Of a DNA stretch of 64,000 nt, positions 47,118 through 55,658 are shown in pieces. The position numbers and the translations under genes are program-made. Source of the DNA: an uncultured Granulosicoccaceae bacterium (GTDB taxonomy: Bacteria > Pseudomonadota > Gammaproteobacteria > Granulosicoccales > Granulosicoccaceae); contig CALGLE010000007.1 of NCBI GenBank assembly GCA_937930305.1, forward strand, positions 1 through 64,000. Direction: 5' to 3'. The first letter of the stretch is position 1, and each line of letters begins with the position of its first letter. The notes beneath the pieces were generated by a model that was given only the letters and a program-made list of their open reading frames with translations, was not told the origin of the DNA and did not search any database.

Positions 47118-48347
47118 TTGAACATTCCGCTTGGCGCATTAAAACGGCTCGATAAACCGTTCCCTTTCTACAGCTTTCTCGCTGCTCACTCATTACTGAT
47201 CGGCTTGTTGCCGTTTTATCTTCCCGTATACCTTTGGCAACATCAGTTTCAGTTGGCCGATATCGCTTTACTGATCAGCGCTACAGGTTGTGGCTTTGTC
47301 ATCGCGCTAGGATTTTGGCAACGAGCAGCGAACACTTTATCCGTCAAACAGATCTTTGTTAAAACATTCCTCCTTGAATTCCTTCTCATTGCACAACTTT
47401 TGTTGTGGCCGATGTTCTCTACAGCACCCGATGGGGTAGGGATTTTTATACCCACTTTCGTCGGTGCAGTGATACTGGGAATATTTAGTGGTGTGTATAA
47501 CGCTTGGTTTTGGACTACCCAGCGCACCTTGTTCTTGGCGATGACAGGCAATTCCAATACCGGCAGACAATACGGTAACTTCCAGATTTTTGTAACCGTG
47601 TTTTTGAAAGTTGGCATTCTGACTGGTGGGCTGTTACTCGACTTGGCTTACGGCCGATGGGCGCTAATGCTATTAAGCATTGCGATTGGATGCGCGATGA
47701 TTTACTGGTACAGCCGAGTGCTGGATGAAGAACCATTAATCATCAATAAAAGCGCAGATGTCACTTTGGCGAGTAGTTTTCGTTATCGCGACACCTGCAG
47801 AAGCTTTCCTGTATTCCTCGTTGATGGTCTATTCCTATTCTTAGAAAGTCACTTTTGGCTGTTATCGTTATTCTTAGTGGTTCAACAGGACTACTCGTCA
47901 TTAGGCGCAACCGTTGTCGCGCTGGCGGTGTTTTTCGCTATCACCTTTTGGTTACTTAAAAACACGATCGATAAATTCACCGGCAGTGCCGTGTTTTGGG
48001 TGGCGACAGCCCTTTACGCTTGTTCCTGGGTACTTCGAGCCTTTGTGGATGAAGAGATGGGAAGAAATGCCTTACTCATCAATTTAATGGCCATTACCTT
48101 TTTCTCATCGTTTTTTCGCCTTGCGTTTAACAAACGCTTCTTTGATTTGGCGCGAAATCACAACGGCACCGACTACCTACTCGTTAAAAGTTACCTTTCG
48201 CAATGCCTGTTGGCCGTGTTCTATTTCGCACTAGCGCTACTGCTTTATCAATCCGGTAACGAGGGCTCTGCCTATTTTCAGTCGCTATATTTGTTCGCAG
48301 CTGCACTGTCTCTTGCTTATGCGCTGTATCGCAAACCCGATATTTAA
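47118..48347 (+). CDS. MFS-like transporter of the ATP-grasp operon
   Basis: A 409-residue inner-membrane protein with about 12 helices in two bundles. The central loop is charged (YSRVLDEEPLIINKSADV). It has no clear MFS motif A but the overall layout fits. The only start in frame after the upstream stop at 47109 is TTG 47118, and no strong ribosome site is seen, so it may depend on coupling. Position after two ATP-grasp enzymes suggests that it moves their product. Confidence 0.75.
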   Translation: MNIPLGALKRLDKPFPFYSFLAAHSLLIGLLPFYLPVYLWQHQFQLADIALLISATGCGFVIALGFWQRAANTLSVKQIFVKTFLLEFLLIAQLLLWPMFSTAPDGVGIFIPTFVGAVILGIFSGVYNAWFWTTQRTLFLAMTGNSNTGRQYGNFQIFVTVFLKVGILTGGLLLDLAYGRWALMLLSIAIGCAMIYWYSRVLDEEPLIINKSADVTLASSFRYRDTCRSFPVFLVDGLFLFLESHFWLLSLFLVVQQDYSSLGATVVALAVFFAITFWLLKNTIDKFTGSAVFWVATALYACSWVLRAFVDEEMGRNALLINLMAITFFSSFFRLAFNKRFFDLARNHNGTDYLLVKSYLSQCLLAVFYFALALLLYQSGNEGSAYFQSLYLFAAALSLAYALYRKPDI

Positions 48348-48401
48348 ACGACACGATGTGAAATCTTGTGCTAACCTAATCGCGAAAATGGCATGAGTTA
48401 A

Positions 48402-49880
48402 ATGACAAAACAATATAAAACACCCACCCATTCTCAGCACGAAACTTTCACCGATGCCCGCGAAGCTGTCGATCACCTTATCCAGCTATATAACCGCAGC
48501 ACCGACTTTCTTAGAAAATCTTTCAGCACCTATTTAGCAGGTGAACTGCCGCCCGGACATTACCGCGCTTACTACCCAGAGGTGCGCTATACAACCTTTA
48601 GCTACCAACGGCCAGATTCCCGACTGTCCTATGGGCACGTTGATCAACCCGGTGTTTACAGCACCACAGTCACACAGCCGTTGCTGTTTGCAGGCTACCT
48701 GAAGCACCAAATAGAGCTGTTAATTCAGAATCACGCTGAACCCGTAAGTATCGGCTATTCAGAAATTCCGATACCCGTGCACTTTGCTTTGGAATTGGGC
48801 AGCCCGGTGGATTCAGGCTCAACCAACTTAGTCAGTAGCGGCTTACGAGATGTGTTTGATGTACCCGACATTGCCCATGTCAATGACTACATCGTGAATG
48901 GCACTTACGAACCCGCACCGAATCAACCGATTCCGCTTGCGCCCTTCCCAGCGCCGCGGGTGGACTATTCACTGCATCGTTTGGTGCACTACTCAGCCAC
49001 CGAACCGAAACATTTTCAGAACTACGTGTTGTTCACTAACTATCAGTTCTACATCGATGAATTTTGTAAGCTGGCGAAAGGACTCATGCAACAAGGCGAT
49101 GAAACCTATAAGCGCTTTGTTGAGCCTGGTAACGTCATCACACAACGTGGCGAGTCTGAACCCAGCAGTGGCACCCCGCCACCGCGTTTACCGCAAATGC
49201 CCGCTTACCACTTGGTCGGTGACAAGGGCCGCGGCATCACCTTAATCAATATCGGCGTCGGCCCATCAAACGCCAAAACTATAACCGATCACGTCGGGGT
49301 TCTGCGGCCGCATGCTTGGTTGATGCTAGGTCACTGTGCAGGGCTTCGTAATATGCAGCAGTTAGGCGATTACGTCCTAGCCCACGCTTACGTTCGCGAA
49401 GACAAGGTGCTAGACAACGATATTCCAGTGACTGTCCCGATTCCAGCGCTAGCCGAGATCCAGCAAGCGCTGGAAGCTGCCGTGGCAGAAGTCACGGGAT
49501 TGTCTGGGTATAACTTGAAACGCATCATGCGAACCGGAACGGTGGCCAGCGTGGACAATCGAAACTGGGAATTACAGGACCACCGCGAACCCGTCAGGCG
49601 CTTATCCCAATCCAGGGCCATCGCCTTGGACATGGAGTCAGCCACCATTGCAGCCAATGGCTTTCGATTGCGAGTGCCTTACGGCACCCTTTTATGCGTT
49701 TCCGACAAGCCACTTCAAGGGGAATTGAAACTGCCTGGCATGGCCTCAGAGTTCTATAAGAATCAAGTTGCGCAGCATCTAGAGATTGGCATGTTGGCGT
49801 TGACAAAAATGAGTGAAATGAAACCCGAGCGCTTGCATTCAAGGAAACTCAGAAGCTTTGATGAAACGGCTTTCCAATAA
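48402..49880 (+). CDS. amn: AMP nucleosidase
   Basis: A 492-residue enzyme that splits AMP into adenine and ribose 5-phosphate. It has the Amn N-terminal domain (THSQHETFTDAREAVDHLIQLY) and a C-terminal nucleoside-phosphorylase-like fold with NIGVGPSNAKTITDHVGVLRPHAWLMLGHCAGL and ALDMESATIAANGFRLRVPYGTLLCVSDKP, in which the Glu and Asp bind and protonate the base. Length equals the family norm. It may share the upstream promoter of the ATP-grasp genes (54-base gap). Confidence 0.95.
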   Translation: MTKQYKTPTHSQHETFTDAREAVDHLIQLYNRSTDFLRKSFSTYLAGELPPGHYRAYYPEVRYTTFSYQRPDSRLSYGHVDQPGVYSTTVTQPLLFAGYLKHQIELLIQNHAEPVSIGYSEIPIPVHFALELGSPVDSGSTNLVSSGLRDVFDVPDIAHVNDYIVNGTYEPAPNQPIPLAPFPAPRVDYSLHRLVHYSATEPKHFQNYVLFTNYQFYIDEFCKLAKGLMQQGDETYKRFVEPGNVITQRGESEPSSGTPPPRLPQMPAYHLVGDKGRGITLINIGVGPSNAKTITDHVGVLRPHAWLMLGHCAGLRNMQQLGDYVLAHAYVREDKVLDNDIPVTVPIPALAEIQQALEAAVAEVTGLSGYNLKRIMRTGTVASVDNRNWELQDHREPVRRLSQSRAIALDMESATIAANGFRLRVPYGTLLCVSDKPLQGELKLPGMASEFYKNQVAQHLEIGMLALTKMSEMKPERLHSRKLRSFDETAFQ

Positions 49881-49964
49881 GCTAACGATTACGAACCCCG
49901 AAAACATGTCGCCTGCTCTGATGAGCCATTGAGGCTACCTTTTTTTATTAAGCAACAAAAAAAA

Positions 49965-50021
49965 GGCCGCACTCAAAAGAGTAGCGGCCCTTTGCGTTCT
50001 ACAACCCCGCCCAAGGCGGGG
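49965..50021 (-). terminator. tandem hairpins ending the FAS1 transcript
   Basis: Read on the minus strand, the FAS1 stop is followed by a 7-bp hairpin (CCCCGCC / GGCGGGG, 50005-50021), then by a 10-bp hairpin with one bulge (GGCCGCACTC / GAGT-A-GCGGCC, 49965-49989), and then a run of eight U. The second is a strong intrinsic terminator. It may also stop amn transcription weakly from the other side. Confidence 0.8.
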
Positions 50022-50036
50022 CTCAAACGTTACCGA

Positions 50037-51089
50037 TTACTCAGAGATTACGCCGTCGATGACGTAGACCACTGAAGCAGAACCGTCAACAGCCTGCAAA
50101 GTTGCTGCAAAGCCGTTCACTGTAAGTGCGTCAGCAGTGCCACCAAAAGTTAACGGTGCGCCACCGTTAGCCGTTGCAGTGCCTTGGCCAAGTAAGTCAG
50201 CCGCTGTGAATGCACCAGACGTCATGATGTGGTCATTCAGCAAGTCAAACGCAGGGCCAGCTTCCAGAGCTAAAGCACCGTCAGGAATGGCATCGTTCGT
50301 TGGCACGAAGATAGTCCAAGCATTTTGGTCGAATGCCGTACCCAGAGTGGTATTACCGTGGATCGTGGTGAAGTCAGTAAAACCAGCTGCTGCCAAACTA
50401 TCGATTGTCGAACCGCCGCTAGGACCATTAGGTGGAGTACCTGGGTCAACGGGCTCCATTGGTTCTGCTGGCTCCATCGGCTCAGCTGGTGGAATCAAAA
50501 CCGCATCAACCACGTGGATGATGCCGTTAGTAGCACCAACGTCAGTCTGAATTAATGTAGCACCGGCAATTTTCAGCGCGTCACCGTCTTGAGTGACGGC
50601 TAAAGATCCGCCGTTCAGTGCTTCAGCACTAGAACCCACACTGGCCGCAACCAATGCACCGTCTAAAGCACCTGCCACAATGTGGAAGCGTAGTACATCT
50701 GCTAAAGCTTCACCCGATGGAATTTCTGCCAGCGCTGCGAACGCTGCATCTGTGGGGGCGAATACCGTCAAGACCGCATTAGGATCGGTAGCGGCTGCCA
50801 CCAAACCTTCGTCGTTACCTACAGCGCCGAGAAGCGTATTGAAAGTGGGTGCGTCACCGCCGGCGTTTGATAACGTGGTTAAAGCTCCAACCAAGTTTTC
50901 AGTCACACCGTCAGCTGGTGTGTATTCAGCAGGAACAGCAATGGGAGTGGGACCGGCCGCTGGCGGCATCATTTCCCCACCATCAGTCATGCCGTCAGTC
51001 ATGCCGTCGCCTTCGTCATCGTTAGATGAGCAGCCTGCGATCGCTAAGCTTGCGGATATGAGGGTAATACTAAATAACTTTTTGATCAT
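50037..51089 (-). CDS. lipoprotein with two fasciclin (FAS1) domains
   Basis: A 350-residue lipoprotein (lipobox AIAGC near residue 20). An acidic linker with DGMTDGMTDGGE follows, then FAS1 domain 1 (about residues 60-200; TVFAPTDAAFAAL and LRFHIVAGAL and NGIIHVVDAVLIPP) and domain 2 (about 225-350; WTIFVPTNDAIPDGA and VYVIDGVIS). The domains are joined by a repeated AEPMEP linker. FAS1 proteins act in adhesion or bind surface ligands. ATG start at 51089. The upstream region is long, so it probably has its own promoter. Confidence 0.9.
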   Translation of the reverse strand: MIKKLFSITLISASLAIAGCSSNDDEGDGMTDGMTDGGEMMPPAAGPTPIAVPAEYTPADGVTENLVGALTTLSNAGGDAPTFNTLLGAVGNDEGLVAAATDPNAVLTVFAPTDAAFAALAEIPSGEALADVLRFHIVAGALDGALVAASVGSSAEALNGGSLAVTQDGDALKIAGATLIQTDVGATNGIIHVVDAVLIPPAEPMEPAEPMEPVDPGTPPNGPSGGSTIDSLAAAGFTDFTTIHGNTTLGTAFDQNAWTIFVPTNDAIPDGALALEAGPAFDLLNDHIMTSGAFTAADLLGQGTATANGGAPLTFGGTADALTVNGFAATLQAVDGSASVVYVIDGVISE

Positions 51090-51559
51090 TCAAAGATCCT
51101 CGTGCGTGTAAAAAATCAAGTGTCACAGTCGTTGCTGAATTCGGCCCAGTGTTAATGAACACAAGTTCGCAACACGTCGCCAATAGTAATCTAGCCGATT
51201 TCGACCAGATTCCAACTTCGATTTGCCGTTTGGGAGAAAAAGAAATAACCCCACCGACTGTGGTTGTTACGTTTCGATTGGCCAACTGGTTGAGCCAGCA
51301 CAATCAAACATTCGGTTGAAATGCGATGCGAATTGTTGCTGGGTTGGCGCAAATATTCAATGAACCAAACCGCAACTTACTGTCGAACTGTATCACGTTC
51401 TTAAACTAAACTAACTCAACTTGCTGATTTCAGTATGATTTACAGCAACCCCTTGGCGCATTGCAAGAACGATATTTAATACGCGGTGTCAATCCTAAGG
51501 CACCGCATCACAAAGCCAACAGCCTGCAGCATACCGCCTGGGCGTAATGAATCGGCCCG
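51090..51559. other. 470-bp noncoding region between FAS1 and the tmcA leader
   Basis: I see no gene here. A 6-bp hairpin with a 12-base loop (GCGGTG / CACCGC) lies at 51483-51506. The region is AT-rich relative to its flanks and must hold the minus-strand promoter of the FAS1 gene, but I cannot pick out a convincing one. Confidence 0.4.
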
Positions 51560-51588
51560 TTGAAAAGGTATTTTTACCAGGTTATCAA
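51560..51588 (+). promoter_or_regulatory. promoter candidate for the tmcA leader
   Basis: TTGAAA (51560-51565), a 17-bp spacer and TATCAA (51583-51588) make a reasonable sigma70-type promoter. Transcription would begin near 51595, about 43 bases before the first short ORF and 290 bases before tmcA. Confidence 0.45.
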
Positions 51589-51637
51589 TGTCCTAATAAA
51601 AATTTGAGACACATTGCGCGTGAACAAACGAATTGAA

Positions 51638-51784
51638 ATGTCAGATAAAAGCGCCGATTACTCGCTACCGTGGCCTAACGCATACGCTAGTGTTCCATTC
51701 GGCATCAATGATGCGCGCGCCGAAGAGCGCGATTTTCTTTGTAGGGGAAGGGGAAAAAAGCCAGCCGTCCTTGGCCGAAAGTAG
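51638..51784 (+). CDS. possible 48-residue ORF in the tmcA leader
   Basis: ATG to TAG, starting MSDKSADYSLPWPNAYASVP and ending in a basic tail GRGKKPAVLGRK. It has ordinary codons but no clear ribosome site. A GC hairpin (CGCGC / GCGCG, 51716-51731) followed by ATTTTCTTT lies inside it and could act as a weak attenuator. No family recognised; it may be a leader peptide or may not be translated. Confidence 0.3.
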   Translation: MSDKSADYSLPWPNAYASVPFGINDARAEERDFLCRGRGKKPAVLGRK

Positions 51785-51817
51785 CTCCATGCTTAAATAC
51801 CACTTGGAGGAGGTTTG

Positions 51818-51886
51818 ATGAAAAACAGCGCACAAGCTGCTTCCAACGGTGACGATTATAAACAGCTGTACCCGCCAGATGAGTGA
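51818..51886 (+). CDS. 22-residue ORF coupled to tmcA
   Basis: ATG 51818 has an excellent ribosome site, GGAGGAGG at about 51806-51813. The peptide ends YKQLYPPDE and its TGA overlaps the tmcA GTG start (GTGA). This layout suggests that ribosomes load here and pass to tmcA by termination-reinitiation. The peptide itself may have no function. Confidence 0.45.
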   Translation: MKNSAQAASNGDDYKQLYPPDE

Positions 51887-54162
51887 CGAGAGTGCAAGTG
51901 ATTGATGAATATAAAGCACTATTACTGGAAATTAAGACACATTCCCTTTCAAATCACGCGCAATACAGCCGACGAAGCGCGATGTGCGTCTCAGTTTCAA
52001 GCGGCCACGGGCGTGTGAACCCCTTGGACCTTTGTCCTGAAGCTGTTTTAGCCACAATCCAGGACGTATTCGGCACTTCTGTGCCGGTTTTACCTAACAT
52101 TAACTCATCCGCAGACGAATTGGATCAAATACGACAATGGCTGGGAGGGGAATATTCCACAATCGTCGTTGACGGATCCAATCAATGGCCAGACAACGCC
52201 CTGGGAGCTGCGGCCGGTGTTGTGAAAACACCGGGGCTGTTAATTTTGCTGCTGCCTGGCGGCTTGAAGCTAGACCCTGACAGCAGCCCCTATGAAACCC
52301 ATCTGAAGCAGCGTTTGAAGCGGTATCTGGTCCCGCACCCAACACTGGCCTATCTATGGCAGACACCGGCTCCTGAAAATGAAGCCGTGTCTGCAGCAAT
52401 GCCAAAGATTGGCGCAGCTCAGGCGTGGGAGCAAGAGCAACGCAAGGTGTTAAAGAGCCTGATACAGCGATGCCAGAGCCAGTCAGAAACTCTCGATGTG
52501 CTCACGGCTCGCCGTGGCCGAGGAAAATCTGCGCTGCTTGGCCATCTGATTACTCACCTTGTTCCCACCCGACAACGACCCACCGATCAAATCCCCGCTA
52601 GCCAAGTTGCTGCCAATCAAGCTTCTACCCATCAACCGCCTCATGACCAAGCTCCTCCCAATCAGAGTCAATCGTCCATCATTTTGACCGCGACTCACCC
52701 GAATCAAGTGGTGAATGTGCTCAAACACGCCAACGGCTCAGGCTTAAGGTACACCCCACTCGACAAAGCCTTACAGAGTCAAGCGACTTGGCTACTGGTT
52801 GACGAAGCCGGATCGATACCGCTTCCGGTATTGCATAAGCTGGCAAAGCGCTCTCAACACGTTGTATTGGCAGGAACAGTGGACGGCTATGAGGGTTCCG
52901 GACGAGCGCTCACTTTGCGTTTAAGTAGCCACCCAACTGATACGCCACTGGGTCGCCGTACCACCCATCTACATACGTTGACACACCCTGTGCGCTGGCC
53001 GAACGATGATCCCGTGGAGGCAATGATTAACGATGTCTTACGGTTGAATTCATCGGCTCTGTTTGCCGCTCCTGGTCGCCAAGACAATTTCACGCAAACC
53101 GAAAATGCACAAATAGCCGCAAATGCCCATTCGCCCAAAAATTATCAAGCGCTAAAACACCAACGCATTTCGTCGCAACAACTGCTCGATGATGAGACGT
53201 TGTTGGATGCGGTATTTGGTTTGCTGCTGCAGGCGCACTATCAAACCAGCTCACGCGATTTAAAACATTTGTTGAATCAAGATGGCTTGATTCTATTCAC
53301 CCAAACCTATGATGAAGAATTAACGGCCGCTTGCTTAATCGCCTGTGAAGGTGGCATGAGCGATTCTACTCGGCGCGGTGTTCACGAAGGCAAACGAAGG
53401 CCCCGACATCAAAAACTGCCTATGTTGTTGTACCGCCAATGTGAAGAAGACAAACTGTTAAGTGCCTGTTGCTGGCGCGTCGTTCGAATTGCCGTTCGGC
53501 CAAATCGACAGCAGTGCGGCTTGGGTACTCAACTACTCAATCATATTTTCATGACTGCAGCGTCTAATAACACACCGACTGCACCTCAGTATATCGGCGC
53601 ATCGTTTGGGGCCAACCCAGCCGCGTTGAGTTTTTGGCAACGTTCAGGGTTTCATGCCTTCCAACTGGGCTTTAAACTGAACCCGCGCAGTGGGCAACGA
53701 TCTGTGAGTGTGGCAAAACCTGTGAAGCTCACCGGTGTTTATTCGCAATCGATTCGACAGGCGCAAGCCACACTCATCGATACGTTGCATGCCTTGCAGC
53801 AACTCAGCAATCTGGAGCCCACTTGGCTTGCAACATTATACGAGGCAGATTTTTTAGAACACGTGTTGTTCGATCGGTTAACACAGCCCCCCAAAACAGA
53901 TTCCAACTTAGAAACAGCCGTTGCCTTCACCCACAATGAGATGGACGATTTGCAACGATTACAACGCTGGCGCGAGGGGAAACTGCATCTGCACGAGGTT
54001 TGGGGGCCGTTACTTCGTGTGGCCGGTGGAGCACAAGAAGTTGCCTCCTGGGACTTCTCAAGCGATGATTCGGGCCACATCGCACCAGGCTCTCAGGGCA
54101 ATGCCAACGCTAAACAGATAACAAAACAGGTAAAAGACCGACTTTTTCGTGCTCAATTCTGA
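51883..54162 (+). CDS. tmcA: tRNA(Met) cytidine acetyltransferase
   Basis: A 759-residue enzyme that makes N4-acetylcytidine at the wobble base of elongator tRNA-Met using ATP and acetyl-CoA. Domain order is an N-terminal DUF1726-like part, a RecD-like helicase module (Walker A-like ARRGRGKSALLG near residue 210; Walker B VDEAGSIPLPVL; GTVDGYEGSGRALTLRL), then a GNAT domain (IAVRPNRQQCGLGTQLLNH) and a C-terminal tRNA-binding tail. Between Walker A and the next strand it carries six pentapeptide repeats (see 52576-52665), which E. coli TmcA does not have as far as I recall. GTG start overlaps the 22-residue ORF. Confidence 0.93.
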   Translation: MTRVQVIDEYKALLLEIKTHSLSNHAQYSRRSAMCVSVSSGHGRVNPLDLCPEAVLATIQDVFGTSVPVLPNINSSADELDQIRQWLGGEYSTIVVDGSNQWPDNALGAAAGVVKTPGLLILLLPGGLKLDPDSSPYETHLKQRLKRYLVPHPTLAYLWQTPAPENEAVSAAMPKIGAAQAWEQEQRKVLKSLIQRCQSQSETLDVLTARRGRGKSALLGHLITHLVPTRQRPTDQIPASQVAANQASTHQPPHDQAPPNQSQSSIILTATHPNQVVNVLKHANGSGLRYTPLDKALQSQATWLLVDEAGSIPLPVLHKLAKRSQHVVLAGTVDGYEGSGRALTLRLSSHPTDTPLGRRTTHLHTLTHPVRWPNDDPVEAMINDVLRLNSSALFAAPGRQDNFTQTENAQIAANAHSPKNYQALKHQRISSQQLLDDETLLDAVFGLLLQAHYQTSSRDLKHLLNQDGLILFTQTYDEELTAACLIACEGGMSDSTRRGVHEGKRRPRHQKLPMLLYRQCEEDKLLSACCWRVVRIAVRPNRQQCGLGTQLLNHIFMTAASNNTPTAPQYIGASFGANPAALSFWQRSGFHAFQLGFKLNPRSGQRSVSVAKPVKLTGVYSQSIRQAQATLIDTLHALQQLSNLEPTWLATLYEADFLEHVLFDRLTQPPKTDSNLETAVAFTHNEMDDLQRLQRWREGKLHLHEVWGPLLRVAGGAQEVASWDFSSDDSGHIAPGSQGNANAKQITKQVKDRLFRAQF
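52576..52665 (+). repeat. six degenerate 15-bp tandem repeats inside tmcA
   Basis: The units encode RPTDQ, IPASQ, VAANQ, ASTHQ, PPHDQ and APPNQ (residues about 232-261). Each ends in a Gln codon and nearly every one has CAA after an aat, gat, cat or gac-type codon. The unit divergence points to an old minisatellite expansion kept in frame. It forms a flexible Pro/Gln-rich surface loop. Confidence 0.8.
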
Positions 54163-54182
54163 TTCTAATGCCTTGTTTATTT

Positions 54183-54207
54183 TGATCCGAGATCACTTAA
54201 TTGCGTA
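54183..54207 (+). promoter_or_regulatory. candidate RpoE-ChrR type promoter (spacer 15)
   Basis: TGATCC at 54183-54188 and CGTA at 54204-54207 match the ECF promoter motif seen three more times in the next 6 kb, but the spacer is 15 rather than 16. Transcription would start almost at the ATG 54216, implying a leaderless message. Confidence 0.5.
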
Positions 54208-54215
54208 CCAGCGGT

Positions 54216-54896
54216 ATGAAGATCTTAAACCAACCCATCGACCCGCTTCCGGCAGTGTTTTTAGCCGTGAGTTTGTTAGCCACAGCATTTGCCCCAACAA
54301 CAGTGTATGCCGAAACCGATGCACGCAGCGCAGATGCCCACGCTGCTTTGTATCCTGCCGTCACACAATACGACATCACACGAAATGGTAAAAATGTCGG
54401 CACCCACACTCTTACGTTCAATCAGACGTCGGATAGGTTAACCGTCGACGTTGAATCAAATATTGTGGTCACGGTACTTAAAGTTCCGGTATTTCGTTTC
54501 AATTACACAGCAAACGAAGTGTGGAAAGAAGATCAATTAATTAGCCTTACAGCTCGCACGAACCGAGCCGGAGATATAACCACAGCTTCGTTAAGCGACG
54601 AGGCAGCAGTATCCGTGGAACACGCCAGTAACCATTGGAACCCCGATGTCCTCAACGCGAAAGTCGTGTTTAACACCCTCACTGGTAACTTGAGTCAGGT
54701 AATGATTGAATCACTCGGCGCAGAAACGCTGGAAGCTAACGGTGAATCTGTGATCAGTGCACACTATCGCTATTCGGGCGATATCCAAGCCGATGTATGG
54801 TACGACAGCGAACAGCGTTGGATTAAACTTCAGTTTAAAGGCGACGATGGCAGTAACATTGTCTACACCGCGAACCCATTGACCTTGAAGCCATGA
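54216..54896 (+). CDS. exported DUF6134 family protein
   Basis: A 226-residue protein with a Sec signal peptide (PAVFLAVSLLATAFAPTTVYAE). The mature part has the DUF6134 pattern: YDITRNGKNVGTHTLTF, a FRFNYTANEVWKEDQLISLTARTNRAG segment, and a late beta-rich half. It is probably a periplasmic beta-barrel-like or ligand-binding protein. I use ATG 54216 rather than TTG 54201. It overlaps the SDR gene by 4 bases (ATGA). Confidence 0.8.
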   Translation: MKILNQPIDPLPAVFLAVSLLATAFAPTTVYAETDARSADAHAALYPAVTQYDITRNGKNVGTHTLTFNQTSDRLTVDVESNIVVTVLKVPVFRFNYTANEVWKEDQLISLTARTNRAGDITTASLSDEAAVSVEHASNHWNPDVLNAKVVFNTLTGNLSQVMIESLGAETLEANGESVISAHYRYSGDIQADVWYDSEQRWIKLQFKGDDGSNIVYTANPLTLKP

Positions 54897-55630
54897 ATAT
54901 TTGGATAGCCGGCGCTAGCACCGGCATTGGCGCTGCCCTTGCAAAACAATACGCACAGGCCGGCCACAGCGTCTACGCCAGTGCGCGCAGTGCAGACAAA
55001 CTTCAGGCCCTGGCCCAAGAGGCCACCCAATTAAGTGGGCAGATTATTCCAGTGCCTTGCGATGTGACAGACAATGAATCGGTGCTTGCAGCTGTTGCCG
55101 ACATACAAAAGTCTGGTGCGATCGATATTGCGATCTTGAACGCAGGCTATTACGAACCGATTGAGCTTGAGGCCTTAAACCTGGAACATTTTCTAAACAC
55201 CTATAACGTCAATTTAACCGGTGTTGTGCGTTGCTTTTTAGCGCTACTGCCGAGCATGCGTCGCTCAGCCAGCGGTCAAATTGCGATCGTATCATCTGTG
55301 TCGGGGTATACCGGCTTGCCGCGCGCTGCCGCCTACGGCTCCAGTAAAGCTGCGTTAATCAACCTGGCGGAGTCATTACAACCCGAATGTAAAGCTGCAG
55401 GAATCGACATTCGGCTTATTAACCCAGGTTTTGTAAAGTCGCCTTTAACCGATAAAAATACCTTTGAAATGCCCTTTATTATTGAAGCCGAAGAAGCGGC
55501 CAGTCGCATAATCAAAGGGTTGGATGGGAAAGGGTTCGAGATTCACTTTCCAAAACGATTTACGCTTTGGCTGAAACTATTTCGAAGCCTGCCATACTTT
55601 ATTTATCTAAAACTCGCTGCTCGTCTGTAA
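54893..55630 (+). CDS. short-chain dehydrogenase/reductase
   Basis: A 245-residue SDR. The NAD(P) motif TGxxxGIG appears as AGASTGIGAALAKQYA, the NAG motif as LNAGYYEP, and the catalytic pair as YGSSK near residue 147 preceded by a Ser in IVSSVSGY. The C-terminal tail has a hydrophobic/aromatic helix (LWLKLFRSLPYFIYL) that may touch membranes, which fits a lipid substrate. SDR genes of this type often accompany ChrR-controlled lipid genes; that link is inference. Confidence 0.9.
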   Translation: MNIWIAGASTGIGAALAKQYAQAGHSVYASARSADKLQALAQEATQLSGQIIPVPCDVTDNESVLAAVADIQKSGAIDIAILNAGYYEPIELEALNLEHFLNTYNVNLTGVVRCFLALLPSMRRSASGQIAIVSSVSGYTGLPRAAAYGSSKAALINLAESLQPECKAAGIDIRLINPGFVKSPLTDKNTFEMPFIIEAEEAASRIIKGLDGKGFEIHFPKRFTLWLKLFRSLPYFIYLKLAARL

Positions 55631-55658
55631 ACGTTGGCAACCAGTTAGGACAAGTTGT

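Noticed and set aside
50440..50500. Independent DNA repeat in the FAS1 gene
   Set aside because: It is a short coding linker duplication (AEPMEP) between two domains and needs no further explanation.
52576..52665. CRISPR-like array
   Set aside because: The 15-bp units are contiguous without spacers and stay in the tmcA frame.
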